56,813 bases of DNA from Candidatus Rokuibacteriota bacterium (lineage in GTDB: Bacteria; Methylomirabilota; Methylomirabilia; Rokubacteriales; CSP1-6): the NCBI GenBank assembly GCA_003220685.1, contig QHTE01000006.1:1-56813 (forward strand), given 5' to 3'. The notes under the pieces are model-generated. The model was given only the letters and a program-made list of their open reading frames with translations. It searched no databases and had not been told where the DNA came from. Position numbers and translations under genes: made by a program. Positions 45,646-54,496 of this stretch are shown here, piece by piece (position 1 is the stretch's first letter; every line of letters starts with the position of its first letter).

Positions 45646-47805
45646 ATGAGCGCAGGGCTCCGCGTGCTCATGGTCGCCGACGTCTCGCCGTCGCGTCCGC
45701 TGGGCGGCGGCGAGCGCATGCTCTGGGAGCAGGCCCGGCACCTCGCCGCGCGCGGCCACGACGTCCGGATCGTGAGCCGCGCCGACCCCGACGCGACGGC
45801 GCCCGTCGCGATCGAGCACGAGCGCGTGCGGATCCAGCAGTTCCTCGCGGATCGGCGCTCGATCGCGCGATTCATCCAAAGCTCGATCTTCGGCGCGCGG
45901 CGCGCGGTGTCGGAGGCGCTGGCGCGTCAGGCCGCGGACGTGCTGCACGTCCACCAGCCGCTCGCCGGCTACGGCGCCCTCGCGTCCCGAGCCGGCGCTC
46001 GGCTGCCGAGTCTCTACAGCTTCTATTCGCCGGCGCCGCTCGAGTACCGCTCGCGTCAGAGGATGACGGCGCGGCATCGCACCGGCCTGGTCGGAGCGAC
46101 GGGCACCGCGCTGCTGTGGGCGATCGAGCGCGCGTGCCTCAAACGGGCGCGGCTCGTGCACGTGCTCAGCGACTTCTCCGCCGACCAGCTCTGGAAGCTC
46201 TACGCGGTCCCGCGCGAGCGCATCGTGAGAATCCGCGGCGCCGCGGCGACCGATCGGTTCCAGCCCGCGCCCGACCGCGGGGCGATCCGGCAGGCACTCG
46301 GGCTCTCCGCCGACCGATCGCTCCTGCTGACGGTGCGGAACCTCGAGGCCCGGATGGGCCTCGACACCCTGCTCGACGCGATGGCTCGGCTGAAGGCGCG
46401 GCGTCCGAGTGTCGCGCTGCTGATCGGCGGCGCCGGCTCGCTGCGCGCCGCGCTCGAGGCGCAGAGCCAGGCCCTCGGCCTCGCCGATCACGTGACGTTC
46501 CTGGGCTTCGTGCCGGACGAGGAGCTGCCGCGCTACTACCAGGCGGCCGACCTCTTCGTGCTGCCCACGCGCGAGCTCGAGGGCTTCGGACTCGTCACCA
46601 TCGAGGCGCTCGCCTGCGGGACGCCTGTGCTCGGCACGCCGGTCGGCGCGACGCCGGAAATTTTGCGAGGGCTCAGTCCGTCGCTCGTGTTCCGCGGCAC
46701 GGCGCCGGAGGTGATGGCCGAGGATCTCGAGCGCTTCCTCGCCGCGAAGGAGCGCGATCCGGACGCGTACGCGGGTCTGCGCGCCGCGTGCCGCGAGCGC
46801 GTGGAGCGGTGTTACACCTGGGCGCGCGCGACCGGGGAGCTCGAGGGCGCGCTCCGGCACGTGGCCTCGGCCGGGCGCGTGGCCGCGCCGCCCGAGACGC
46901 CGCCGAGGCTCTCGGGGGTCGATCCCGGTCTCGGCTGTCCCGCGTGCGGGGGTCCGACCCGTCCGAGCCCGCTTGTCTATCGCGGCGTACGTTATCGCCG
47001 GTGCGCGAGCTGTCGCAGCTCGCTGTCGACGGAGCTGCCGACCGCGTCCGAGCTCCGTCACACGTACGAGACGGAGTATCCGCTGCTCTTCGCGCTGGAG
47101 CAGGTGACCTCCGAGCGGGCCCGCCTGTTCGGCGTGCTGCTCGACCGGCTGGCGGCGTTGGGCCGCGCGCGCTCGGAGCGGCCCCGGCTGATCGACGTGG
47201 GCTGCGGCGGTGGCCATCTGGCGGCGCTCGCGCGAAGCCGCCGCTGGCTCGCGGTGGCCACGGATATCGCGCATCGGGCGTGCGCTGTGGCCGGGCGGGC
47301 GGGCGAGACGGCGATCCAGGCCGACGGCGCGCTCCTGCCGTTTCGCGGCGGCACGGCCGACATGGTGACCCTGGTCAACGTCGTCGATCAGGCTCACGAG
47401 CCGATGACGATCCTGCGCGAGGCCCACCGGGTGCTGGTCGTCGGCGGACTGCTGGCGCTTCGCGTGCCGAACGCGCGCTTTCACCATCCCTGGGCGCGGC
47501 TCCTCATCGGGCTCGGGCCCCTCGCGCGAACGCGAGGATGGGACACGTATCCCGTGGTCCACCACTTCGCGTTCACGCCCGCCGGGCTCCGGCAGCTCGC
47601 CGAGCGCGCCGGCTTCACCGTGCTCGAGATCTCGAACTCGGCCGTGGCCTCGCGGGAGCCTGTGGCGAAGCGCTCCGCCGCCGACGCGCTGCCGCAATGG
47701 GGCCGCGCGACGATCGCCGCCGGCGCGGCGGCCCTCGCCGAGCTCTCGCGCGACCGCTGGCTCGTCGGGCCGTCGGTCGAGCTCTACGCGCGCAAGGGGC
47801 CCTGA
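45646..47805 (+). CDS. GT4 glycosyltransferase fused to zinc ribbon and SAM methyltransferase
   Basis: 719 residues with three parts. Residues 5-400 are a GT4 enzyme (VSPSRPLGGGERMLWEQARH, PTRELEGFGLVTIEALACG). At about 430 a four-cysteine ribbon follows (GCPACGG and YRRCASCRSS), as seen at the start of sugar C-methyltransferase-like proteins. From about 515 comes a class I methyltransferase (LIDVGCGGGHLAALA, ATDIAHRACA, VNVVDQAHEPMTILREAHRV). The frame is continuous, with no sign of read-through. Glycosyl transfer and methylation are thus combined in one chain. The stop overlaps the next ATG. Confidence 0.9.
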   Translation: MSAGLRVLMVADVSPSRPLGGGERMLWEQARHLAARGHDVRIVSRADPDATAPVAIEHERVRIQQFLADRRSIARFIQSSIFGARRAVSEALARQAADVLHVHQPLAGYGALASRAGARLPSLYSFYSPAPLEYRSRQRMTARHRTGLVGATGTALLWAIERACLKRARLVHVLSDFSADQLWKLYAVPRERIVRIRGAAATDRFQPAPDRGAIRQALGLSADRSLLLTVRNLEARMGLDTLLDAMARLKARRPSVALLIGGAGSLRAALEAQSQALGLADHVTFLGFVPDEELPRYYQAADLFVLPTRELEGFGLVTIEALACGTPVLGTPVGATPEILRGLSPSLVFRGTAPEVMAEDLERFLAAKERDPDAYAGLRAACRERVERCYTWARATGELEGALRHVASAGRVAAPPETPPRLSGVDPGLGCPACGGPTRPSPLVYRGVRYRRCASCRSSLSTELPTASELRHTYETEYPLLFALEQVTSERARLFGVLLDRLAALGRARSERPRLIDVGCGGGHLAALARSRRWLAVATDIAHRACAVAGRAGETAIQADGALLPFRGGTADMVTLVNVVDQAHEPMTILREAHRVLVVGGLLALRVPNARFHHPWARLLIGLGPLARTRGWDTYPVVHHFAFTPAGLRQLAERAGFTVLEISNSAVASREPVAKRSAADALPQWGRATIAAGAAALAELSRDRWLVGPSVELYARKGP

Positions 47806-48965
47806 TGAGCCTTCGCGTCGTGCACGCGATCACCCGGCTCACCCTGGGCGGCTCGTCGGAGAACACGATCGCGTCGTGCGTCGCGCTCGACGGAGCCGGC
47901 TACGAGTGCATCCTGGCCGCGTCCTTCCGCGAGTCGGACGCGTCCTCGCTCGTCGACGCGCGCCGGCGCGGATGCCGGGTCGTCGATGTGCCGGCGCTCG
48001 GGCGCGAGGTCGCGCCGCTGGCGGACCTGACCGCGCTCGCGCAGATCGTCCGGCTCATTCGGCGCGAGCGGCCGGCGATCGTCCACACGCACACCTCGAA
48101 GGCCGGGTTCCTCGGCCGCCTCGCGGCGGTGCTCGCGCGCGTGCCGGCGGTGATCCATCAGCCGCACGGCCACGTGTTCTACGGCTACTACAGTCCCCGC
48201 CGGACCGCCGTCTTCACCGCGCTCGAGCGCCGGGCTGCGCGCTGGACCGACCGCATCATCACCTTGACCGAGCGGGGCGCCGCGGAGCACCTCGCGCGGG
48301 GCATCGGCCGCGCCGCGCAGTACGTCGCGGTGCCGAGCGGCGTGCCGACCGCCGAGCTGCGCGCGGCGGCGCCGGCGCGGCACCGGGCGCGCGCGCGGCT
48401 CGGGCTCGATCCCGACGCGTTCGTCGTCGTCGGCCTCGGCCGCCTCGTTCCGATCAAGGGCTTCGATCTGCTCGTGCGGGCGCTTCCGGCCGTCGTCGCG
48501 CAGATCCCGTCGGCACGAGTGCTCCTGGTCGGCGGCGGGCCCGAGCGGGAGCGCCTCGACGCGCTCGCGAGGTCGCTCGGCGTCGCCGAGCGGCTCGAGT
48601 TGACGGGTGAGGCCGTCGACGTGACGACGCATCTGGCGGCGGCCGACCTCCTCGCGGTGCCGTCCCGGAACGAGGGGATGGGCCGCGTCATCGTCGAGGC
48701 GATGGCGCTCCGGATCCCTGTCGTCGCGGCTGCGGTCGGCGGGATTCCCGACGTCGTCACCGACGGCGAGTGCGGGCGCCTGGTCGCGCCCGAGGACGCC
48801 GACGCGCTCACGGCGGCGCTGGTCGAGCTTGGCCGCGACGAGGCCCTCCGGCGCAAGCTCGGCGAGGCCGCAGAGGTGCGGGCCGAGTCGTTCTCGGCGG
48901 CCGCGGCGCGCGAGAAGCTCCTGGCGGTGTACGCGGCCCTGGTCCGCGACAAGGGGCTCGGGTGA
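47805..48965 (+). CDS. Family 4 glycosyltransferase 5
   Basis: 386 residues: HAITRLTLGGSSENTIASCV, VHTHTSKAGFLGRLAA, HQPHGHVFYGYYS, VGLGRLVPIKGFDLLVRALP and PSRNEGMGRVIVEAMALRIP. The HTHTSKAG and HGH motifs mark the EpsD/PelF-like GT4 branch. It is the fifth GT4 domain of the locus, counting the fused one, and is joined by ATGA overlaps on both sides. Confidence 0.94.
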   Translation: MSLRVVHAITRLTLGGSSENTIASCVALDGAGYECILAASFRESDASSLVDARRRGCRVVDVPALGREVAPLADLTALAQIVRLIRRERPAIVHTHTSKAGFLGRLAAVLARVPAVIHQPHGHVFYGYYSPRRTAVFTALERRAARWTDRIITLTERGAAEHLARGIGRAAQYVAVPSGVPTAELRAAAPARHRARARLGLDPDAFVVVGLGRLVPIKGFDLLVRALPAVVAQIPSARVLLVGGGPERERLDALARSLGVAERLELTGEAVDVTTHLAAADLLAVPSRNEGMGRVIVEAMALRIPVVAAAVGGIPDVVTDGECGRLVAPEDADALTAALVELGRDEALRRKLGEAAEVRAESFSAAAAREKLLAVYAALVRDKGLG

Positions 48966-50443
48966 TGCGCCGCGCGGCCCGCTTCGTCGTGCTCCTCGCC
49001 GGCTTGACGGGTGCCGCCGCCCTGACGTGGCTTGCCGACGCGGCCGAGGGCCTCGAGCGCCTCCCCGCCGTCCTGCACCTCCATTCGGATCTCTCCACCG
49101 GCGATTTCTCGCTCGAGCAGCTCGCCGCGATGGCCGAGAAGCAGGGGATCGGCGCGTTGCTCCTCACCGAGAACTACCTCCTGCGCGTCGAGTACGGGCT
49201 GCCGCCGTTCAGGGCGCTGACCCGCCTGGTCCGCGAGGAGCGCTCGGTGCGCGACCTCGGGATCGATCGCTACCTGGCACGCGTCGCCGAGGCCAACCAC
49301 GCCAATCCGCGCGTGCTGATCGTCCCCGGCGTCGAGGTGCTGCCGCACTACTACTGGACTGGCTCGCCGCTGGCGCTCGACATGGCCGTGCACGAGACGC
49401 AGAAGAACCTGCTGGTCTTCGGGCTGCCGGCCTCGGCGTTCCGCGCGCTGCCGGCCGCCGGCAACAAGATCGCCGGGCTCGGCTGGTCCTCGGTGCTCGA
49501 CCTTCTGCCCGGCGCGCTCCTGGTACCCGGCGTCTACCTGCTCGTGCGCAAGCGGCGCGGTCTTCAGAGAGTCGGGCGTGTGGTCGTCGTTGTGAGCCGG
49601 CGTCGCTGGCTCGCGGGCTCGGTCCTCTGCGCCATCGCGGTGCTAGCGCTGGCGCGCGCATGGCCCTTCGCCGTCGATCCATACCCGCCCTACCGCGATC
49701 TCGGTCTGGCACCGCATCAAGACCTGATCGACTACGTCGACCGGCTGGGCGGCGTGTCCGTGTGGTCGTTCCCCGAGGCGCGTGACGCGGGCGAGCGATG
49801 GCTGGGACCGATCAAGGTTTCCTGGTACACGCCGCCGTACCCCGACGATCTCATGAGGACGGCGCGGTACACGGCCTTCGGCGCCGTGTACGAGGACACG
49901 ACGCGGATCGATCGGCCCGGGGGGTCCTGGGACCGCCTGCTCGGCCAGTTCGCCGCGGGCGACCGGAGCCGGCCCGCGTGGGCCGTCGGCGAGTCCGGCT
50001 TTCACGGCTTCACCGCGGGAAAGACCCTGGGAAAGGTGCGGACCGTGTTCCTCGTCGAGGAGCGGAGCGAGCGCGCCGTGCTCGACGCACTCAAGCGCGG
50101 CCGGTTCTACGCGGTCGAGCAGGAGGCAGGGGCCGAGCTGGCGCTGACGGAGTTCTCGGTGCGGGCCGGCGGCACCTTCGGAGTCGCGGGCGATCTCGTG
50201 CGGGCGTCGGAGGCCACGCCGATCGACGTCACGGTGGCCGTCGAGGCGACCGGGGCCCAGGCGCGCGAGGTGCGCGTAACGCTCGTGCGCAATGGCGCCG
50301 TCGTGAGAGCGTGGACGGGCACGCCGCCGTTCCGGGCCGTGCACCGCGACACCTTCGACGGCTCGCCGACGTTCTACCGGCTCGACGTGCGCGGCCCCGG
50401 CCGGCTCCTGAGCAACCCGATCTTCGTCAAGCGCCTGACGTGA
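48965..50443 (+). CDS. PHP-domain-like metal hydrolase with internal membrane segments
   Basis: 492 residues. A membrane/signal segment (RFVVLLAGLTGAAALTWLA) is followed by HLHSD (His38, His40), the PHP first motif, then LLLTEN, VPGVEVLPHYY (Glu124, His128) and, after an insertion, HQDLIDYVDRLGGVSVWSFP (His251). In standard PHP proteins the last motif contains another His (WAHP); here it is Phe. The insertion between residues 175 and 230 carries two hydrophobic segments (LLPGALLVPGVYLLV and LAGSVLCAIAVLALA). The C-terminal 100 residues are beta-rich. Likely an envelope phosphoesterase or a sugar-modifying hydrolase; the exact role is unknown. Confidence 0.8.
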   Translation: MRRAARFVVLLAGLTGAAALTWLADAAEGLERLPAVLHLHSDLSTGDFSLEQLAAMAEKQGIGALLLTENYLLRVEYGLPPFRALTRLVREERSVRDLGIDRYLARVAEANHANPRVLIVPGVEVLPHYYWTGSPLALDMAVHETQKNLLVFGLPASAFRALPAAGNKIAGLGWSSVLDLLPGALLVPGVYLLVRKRRGLQRVGRVVVVVSRRRWLAGSVLCAIAVLALARAWPFAVDPYPPYRDLGLAPHQDLIDYVDRLGGVSVWSFPEARDAGERWLGPIKVSWYTPPYPDDLMRTARYTAFGAVYEDTTRIDRPGGSWDRLLGQFAAGDRSRPAWAVGESGFHGFTAGKTLGKVRTVFLVEERSERAVLDALKRGRFYAVEQEAGAELALTEFSVRAGGTFGVAGDLVRASEATPIDVTVAVEATGAQAREVRVTLVRNGAVVRAWTGTPPFRAVHRDTFDGSPTFYRLDVRGPGRLLSNPIFVKRLT

Positions 50444-51162
50444 AGCTCGCCATCCACCAGCCGCACTACCTGCCGTGGCTCGGCTACTTCGCGAAATGGG
50501 CGGCCGCCGACCTGTTCGTGTTCCTCGACACCGTGCAGTACGAGAAGAACGGCTGGCAGAACCGCAACCGGATCAAGACGCGCGAGGGAGCGCGATGGCT
50601 CACCGTGCCGGTGCGCGCCAGGCTCGGCACGCCCATTCGCGACGTGATGGTGGACTCGAGCCAGCCCTGGCGCATCCGACACTTCGCCGCGATCGAGAAC
50701 GCGTACGGCGGCGCGCCGTGCTGGGCCAGGCATCGGGACGAGCTCCGCGCCCTCTACGGCCGCGAGTGGGAGCGGCTCGCGCCCGTCGCCGTCGCCAGCG
50801 CCGAGTGGCTGGCGCGCAAGCTCGGGATCACGACCCCGACGCGGCTCGCCTCCGAGATCGGACTCTCGGACGGGGAGCAGGCGGACGCGACCGCGCGGCT
50901 CGTCGGGCTCTGCCGCGAGGTCGGCGCGGACACGTATCTGGCCGGCCGCGACGGGGCCCGCTACATGGATATCGCGCAGTTCGCGGCCGCCGGCATCGCC
51001 GTCGAGACCCAGCAGTACGAGCACCCCGTCTACACCCAGGCATACGGGGAATTCGTTCCGTCTCTCTCGGCCGTTGACTTATTATTGATGCACGGCGATG
51101 AGGCCCTCGGCATTCTCTGTGAGGGGTCCACGTGGTCGCGCCTCTCGCCCGAGCCGACATAA
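50440..51162 (+). CDS. WbqC-like family protein
   Basis: 240 residues beginning KLAIHQPHYLPWLGYFAKWA, then FVFLDTVQYEKNGWQNRNRI, the signature of the WbqC family, and C-terminal EHPVYTQAYGEFVPSLSAVD with DLLLMHGDEALGIL. Members occur in O-antigen and EPS loci, next to aminotransferases, and are thought to N-acylate amino sugars with amino acids. GTG 50440 overlaps the PHP stop. It is the first of a three-gene N-modification set with PIG-L and DegT. Confidence 0.9.
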   Translation: MKLAIHQPHYLPWLGYFAKWAAADLFVFLDTVQYEKNGWQNRNRIKTREGARWLTVPVRARLGTPIRDVMVDSSQPWRIRHFAAIENAYGGAPCWARHRDELRALYGREWERLAPVAVASAEWLARKLGITTPTRLASEIGLSDGEQADATARLVGLCREVGADTYLAGRDGARYMDIAQFAAAGIAVETQQYEHPVYTQAYGEFVPSLSAVDLLLMHGDEALGILCEGSTWSRLSPEPT

Positions 51163-51777
51163 GTGAATATCCTCGCCCTCGGTGCCCACCCCGACGACAT
51201 CGAGTACGGCTGCGGCGGCATGCTCGCCAAGTACGCGCAGCGTGGCCACGCGGTCTACCTCTTCGTCGCCTCCGACGGAGCGCTGGGCGGAGACTCCGAG
51301 GTGCGCCGCCGCGAGCAGAAGGAGGCCGCCCGCATCCTCGGGGTGCGCGAGGTCTTCTGGGGCGACTACCGGGACACCGAGGTGCCGCTGAGCCGCGAGC
51401 TGATCGTGCGGCTCGAGGCGGTGATCCGCAAGGCCGACCCGCGGATGATTTTCGTCAACTCGCCCGAGGACACGCACCAGGACCACCGCAACCTGGCCCA
51501 ATGCGCGCTGTCGGCGACGCGCTACGTGCCGAACCTCCTCTTCTTCGAGGTGCCCTCGACGGTCAATTTCACGCCGAACTGCGCCACCGACATCGCCGAC
51601 GTGCTCGTGACGAAGCTCGCCGGCCTCGAGGCGCACCAATCGCAGGTCACGAAGACCAACATCGAGGACCTGACGATCCTCGAGCTCGCCCGCTCGTGCG
51701 CGAACTTTCGCGGCATCCAGGCGCGGGTCAAGTACGCGGAGGCCTTCCAGTCGGTCCGGCTGCTCCTGAACCTCTGA
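51163..51777 (+). CDS. PIG-L-family N-deacetylase
   Basis: 204 residues: NILALGAHPDDIEYGCGG (the AHPDDE-like zinc motif) and EDTHQDHRNL, carrying the remaining zinc ligands. It removes acyl groups from N-acetylated sugars or sugar nucleotides. GTG 51163 follows the WbqC-like stop directly (TAAGTG). Its stop overlaps the next start as CTGA. Confidence 0.93.
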   Translation: MNILALGAHPDDIEYGCGGMLAKYAQRGHAVYLFVASDGALGGDSEVRRREQKEAARILGVREVFWGDYRDTEVPLSRELIVRLEAVIRKADPRMIFVNSPEDTHQDHRNLAQCALSATRYVPNLLFFEVPSTVNFTPNCATDIADVLVTKLAGLEAHQSQVTKTNIEDLTILELARSCANFRGIQARVKYAEAFQSVRLLLNL

Positions 51778-52826
51778 GGTCGGCGCGAATCATCCCCCAC
51801 TCGCGGCCGACTCTGAGCGACGACGATGCCGAGCGCGTCGCGCGCGTCGTCCGCGGAGGCCAGCTCGCGCAGGGCCCCGAGGTGGCGGGACTCGAGCGCG
51901 AGCTCGCGCGGTACCTCGGCGTCGCCGCCGCGGCCGCGGTCAGCTCGGGCAGCGCCGCGCTCGAGCTCGCGCTGCGCGCCCTCGATGTGGACGCGGGCCA
52001 CGAGGTCATCGTTCCGACCTACGCGTGCGACGCGGTGTACCACGCGGTCACGCGGTGCGGCGCGACGCCGGTGCTCGCGGACGCCGATCCCGAGACGCTC
52101 GGGCTCTCGGCCGCGGACGCGGCGCGCCGGCGCACCGCGCGGACCCGCGCGGTCATCGTCGTGCACCCGTTCGGGCTCGCGGTGGACCTCGGCGACTTCC
52201 AGCGTCTCGGCGTGGCCCTCGTGGAGGACTGCGCCCAGACGCTCGGCGCCATGCTCGGCGGCCGTCCGGTCGGCGCGCGGGGCGGGCTCGCCGTGTGCTC
52301 GTTCTACGCGACGAAGCTCTTCACCACCGGTGAGGGCGGGGCGGTCGCCGGCCCCGCCGAGCTGGTCGCCCGTGCGCGCGACGCGCGCGACTACGACGAG
52401 CGGAGCGAGCTGGCGGTGCGCTTCAACTACAAGATGACGGACATGCAGGCGGCGCTCGGCCGCGGCCAGCTGGCGCGGCTCGACGCGTTCATCGCGCGGC
52501 GCCGCGCGCTCGCTGCGCGATACCGTGCCGCTCTCGCGCGCGCCGCGCACTGTCGCGTGCCGGGCGACGCCGGCGAGCGTCACGTCTACCACCGGTTCGT
52601 CGTCGCCGTCGACAGGCCGCTCGATCCCATCCTGGCGCACCTCGAGCGGCGGGGCGTGGCGGCGCGGCGCCCGGTCTTTCGGCCGATTCACCGGGCCCTC
52701 GGGCTCTCCGGCTACCCGAACGCCGAGCGGCTCTGGGCCCAGTGTCTGTCGCTCCCGTGCTATCCGCTCCTCACCGACCACGAGGCCGACACGGTCGCGG
52801 CGGCGCTCGCCGAAGCGCTCGCGTGA
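51774..52826 (+). CDS. DegT/DnrJ/EryC1 sugar aminotransferase with apparent CTG start
   Basis: 350 residues: IPHSRPTLSDDDAERV start, SSGSAALELALRAL, VEDCAQTLGA, and the PLP lysine in SFYATKLFTTGEGGAV. It makes amino sugars from keto-sugar nucleotides. No ATG, GTG or TTG exists in frame between the upstream stop and the conserved N-terminus; the next GTG (51881) would remove 36 conserved residues. CTG 51774 overlaps the PIG-L stop as CTGA, the same geometry as the ATGA/GTGA junctions in the operon, so I infer a CUG start (or a one-base sequence error). Confidence 0.9.
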   Translation: MRSARIIPHSRPTLSDDDAERVARVVRGGQLAQGPEVAGLERELARYLGVAAAAAVSSGSAALELALRALDVDAGHEVIVPTYACDAVYHAVTRCGATPVLADADPETLGLSAADAARRRTARTRAVIVVHPFGLAVDLGDFQRLGVALVEDCAQTLGAMLGGRPVGARGGLAVCSFYATKLFTTGEGGAVAGPAELVARARDARDYDERSELAVRFNYKMTDMQAALGRGQLARLDAFIARRRALAARYRAALARAAHCRVPGDAGERHVYHRFVVAVDRPLDPILAHLERRGVAARRPVFRPIHRALGLSGYPNAERLWAQCLSLPCYPLLTDHEADTVAAALAEALA

Positions 52827-54010
52827 TGATCGAGCCGGATCGCTCTGCCCCCGCGTCGTCCGCGCTGCCCGGCGAGCACGCGAAGCTCGGCCCGGTGACC
52901 CCGCACTTCGTGCGGCTGGCGCTCGTGGGCCTGCTCCTGCTGGTGCCGATCTGGGGCCGCGACCACGCGGCGCGCTTGCCGTGGCTCTACCTGGTGATGC
53001 TCGCGTTCGCGGTCGCCCTCTTCGCGACGCCCGTGGCCCGCGCGATCGCCCGGCGCTGGCGCGTGCTCGACATGCCGGCGGCCCGCAAGGTCCACGAGGT
53101 GGCGACGCCGCTCCTGGGAGGTGGTGCCGTCTACTGCGGATTCGCGGTGACGGTGCTCACGAGCTTCGACTTCTCGCTCCAGCTCAAGGGCGTCGTCGTC
53201 GGCGCCACGCTCGTCGTCGGGATCGGCATCCTGGACGACCTCACGGACCTGCCGGCGTCGCTCAAGCTCGTGGGTCACATCGGGGCCGCCGCCGCGGCGA
53301 TCGCCTACGGCGTCGTGCTCAATGTGGCGCCCATCGGGGTGCCCGCGTACGCGTGGATCAACGCGGCCCTGACGATTCTCTGGTTCGTGACGGTCACCAA
53401 CGCAGTGCAATTCCTCGACGGCATGGACGGCCTCGCCGCCGGCCTCGGCGTGATCGCCGGCATCTTCTTCAGCATCGCGGCCCTCCAGACGGAGCAGCGC
53501 TACCTCATGTATCTGTCGGCCGCGCTGGTGGGTGCCTGTCTAGGGTTTTTGCCTTACAACTTCCGTCCGGGCCGCGCCAAGATCTTTCTGGGCGACAGCG
53601 GGGCGACGTTCATCGGATTCACGCTCGCCGGCCTTGCAGTGATGGGAGAATGGGCTGAGGGGGACCCGGTCATCGCCTTGCTGACACCGTCGCTGATTCT
53701 GGGGGTGCCGCTGTTCGACATCGGCTTCGTGGCGATCGCCCGCGTGGTGACGGGCAAGGTGCATTCGCTGCACGAGTGGCTCGCCTATACGGGCCGGGAC
53801 CACATTCACCACCGGTTCGAGGAGCTCGGCCTCACCCGCAAGCAGAGCGTGCTCCTGATCTTTTTCCTGGCCTCGACCCTGGGCCTCTCGGCCATCTTGT
53901 TGAAGGACGCCACGCCGCGCGAGGCGGTCCTGATCCTGATCCAGGCCGCGTGCGTCCTGGCGATCGTCGCGGTGCTGGAGGGAGTCGGCCGGTGGCGGCC
54001 GCGGCCGTGA
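52826..54010 (+). CDS. WecA/MraY-family undecaprenyl-phosphate sugar-1-phosphate transferase
   Basis: 394 residues with about eleven membrane helices. The family motifs are present: GIGILDDLTDLP, NAVQFLDGMDGLAAG, FLGDSGATFIGF and GRDHIHHRF. It attaches the first sugar phosphate to undecaprenyl phosphate, initiating the repeat unit. HIHHR marks the WecA-like rather than MraY branch. ATG 52826 overlaps the DegT stop by one base; GTG 52823 gives a GTGA overlap and one more residue. Confidence 0.95.
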   Translation: MIEPDRSAPASSALPGEHAKLGPVTPHFVRLALVGLLLLVPIWGRDHAARLPWLYLVMLAFAVALFATPVARAIARRWRVLDMPAARKVHEVATPLLGGGAVYCGFAVTVLTSFDFSLQLKGVVVGATLVVGIGILDDLTDLPASLKLVGHIGAAAAAIAYGVVLNVAPIGVPAYAWINAALTILWFVTVTNAVQFLDGMDGLAAGLGVIAGIFFSIAALQTEQRYLMYLSAALVGACLGFLPYNFRPGRAKIFLGDSGATFIGFTLAGLAVMGEWAEGDPVIALLTPSLILGVPLFDIGFVAIARVVTGKVHSLHEWLAYTGRDHIHHRFEELGLTRKQSVLLIFFLASTLGLSAILLKDATPREAVLILIQAACVLAIVAVLEGVGRWRPRP

Positions 54011-54489
54011 AGCGCTTCCAGCGAGCCGTCATCGCGCGGCTCGGGGCGGTGTTGAGGCTCGACGAGCAGCCCTGGCGGGTGGCGCTCGCGCTGGCGGTCG
54101 GCGTCTTCATCAGCTGCACGCCGTTCTGGGGCCTGCAGACGCTCCTGTCGCTCGCCGTCGCGACGATCTTCCGCCTGAACCGCGCGGTGACGGTGACCGG
54201 CGCCTGGCTCAACCTGCCGTGGTTCGCGCCGGTGGTGTACGGCTTCGCGCTGCGCATCGGCGTCTTCGTGCTGCCGGACCTGCACGGCGCCGACATCGCG
54301 GAGATCGTCGAGCTCCTGCAGATGTCCTCGGTCCTCTCGGCGGCCGACCTGCTCGATCTCCTGCGAAGCGTCTCGCTGGCGCTCCTGATCGGCACGGCCG
54401 CCGTCGGGGCCGTCGCGGGCGCGCTCACCTACGTGGGGGCCTTCGTGTTCCTGCGGCGTATTAGAGCGGCCCGGAGTCGGCACGTATAA
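54007..54489 (+). CDS. DUF2062 membrane protein
   Basis: 160 residues. LDEQPWRVALALAVGVFISC, TPFWGLQTLLSLAVATIFRL and GAWLNLPWFAPVVYGFAL are the conserved DUF2062 blocks. Members have two or three membrane helices and often sit beside glycosyltransferases. Function unknown. GTG 54007 overlaps the WecA-like stop as GTGA. It is the last gene of the tightly coupled run. Confidence 0.9.
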   Translation: MKRFQRAVIARLGAVLRLDEQPWRVALALAVGVFISCTPFWGLQTLLSLAVATIFRLNRAVTVTGAWLNLPWFAPVVYGFALRIGVFVLPDLHGADIAEIVELLQMSSVLSAADLLDLLRSVSLALLIGTAAVGAVAGALTYVGAFVFLRRIRAARSRHV

Positions 54490-54490
54490 T
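54485..54490 (+). promoter_or_regulatory. TATAAT -10 element directly before galU
   Basis: A perfect TATAAT lies six bases before ATG 54497, so transcription would start at about the A of the start codon. The -35 region (54461-54467, TTAGAGC) is weak. galU may therefore be read both from the upstream operon and from its own leaderless promoter. Confidence 0.45.
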
Positions 54491-54496
54491 GACGCC

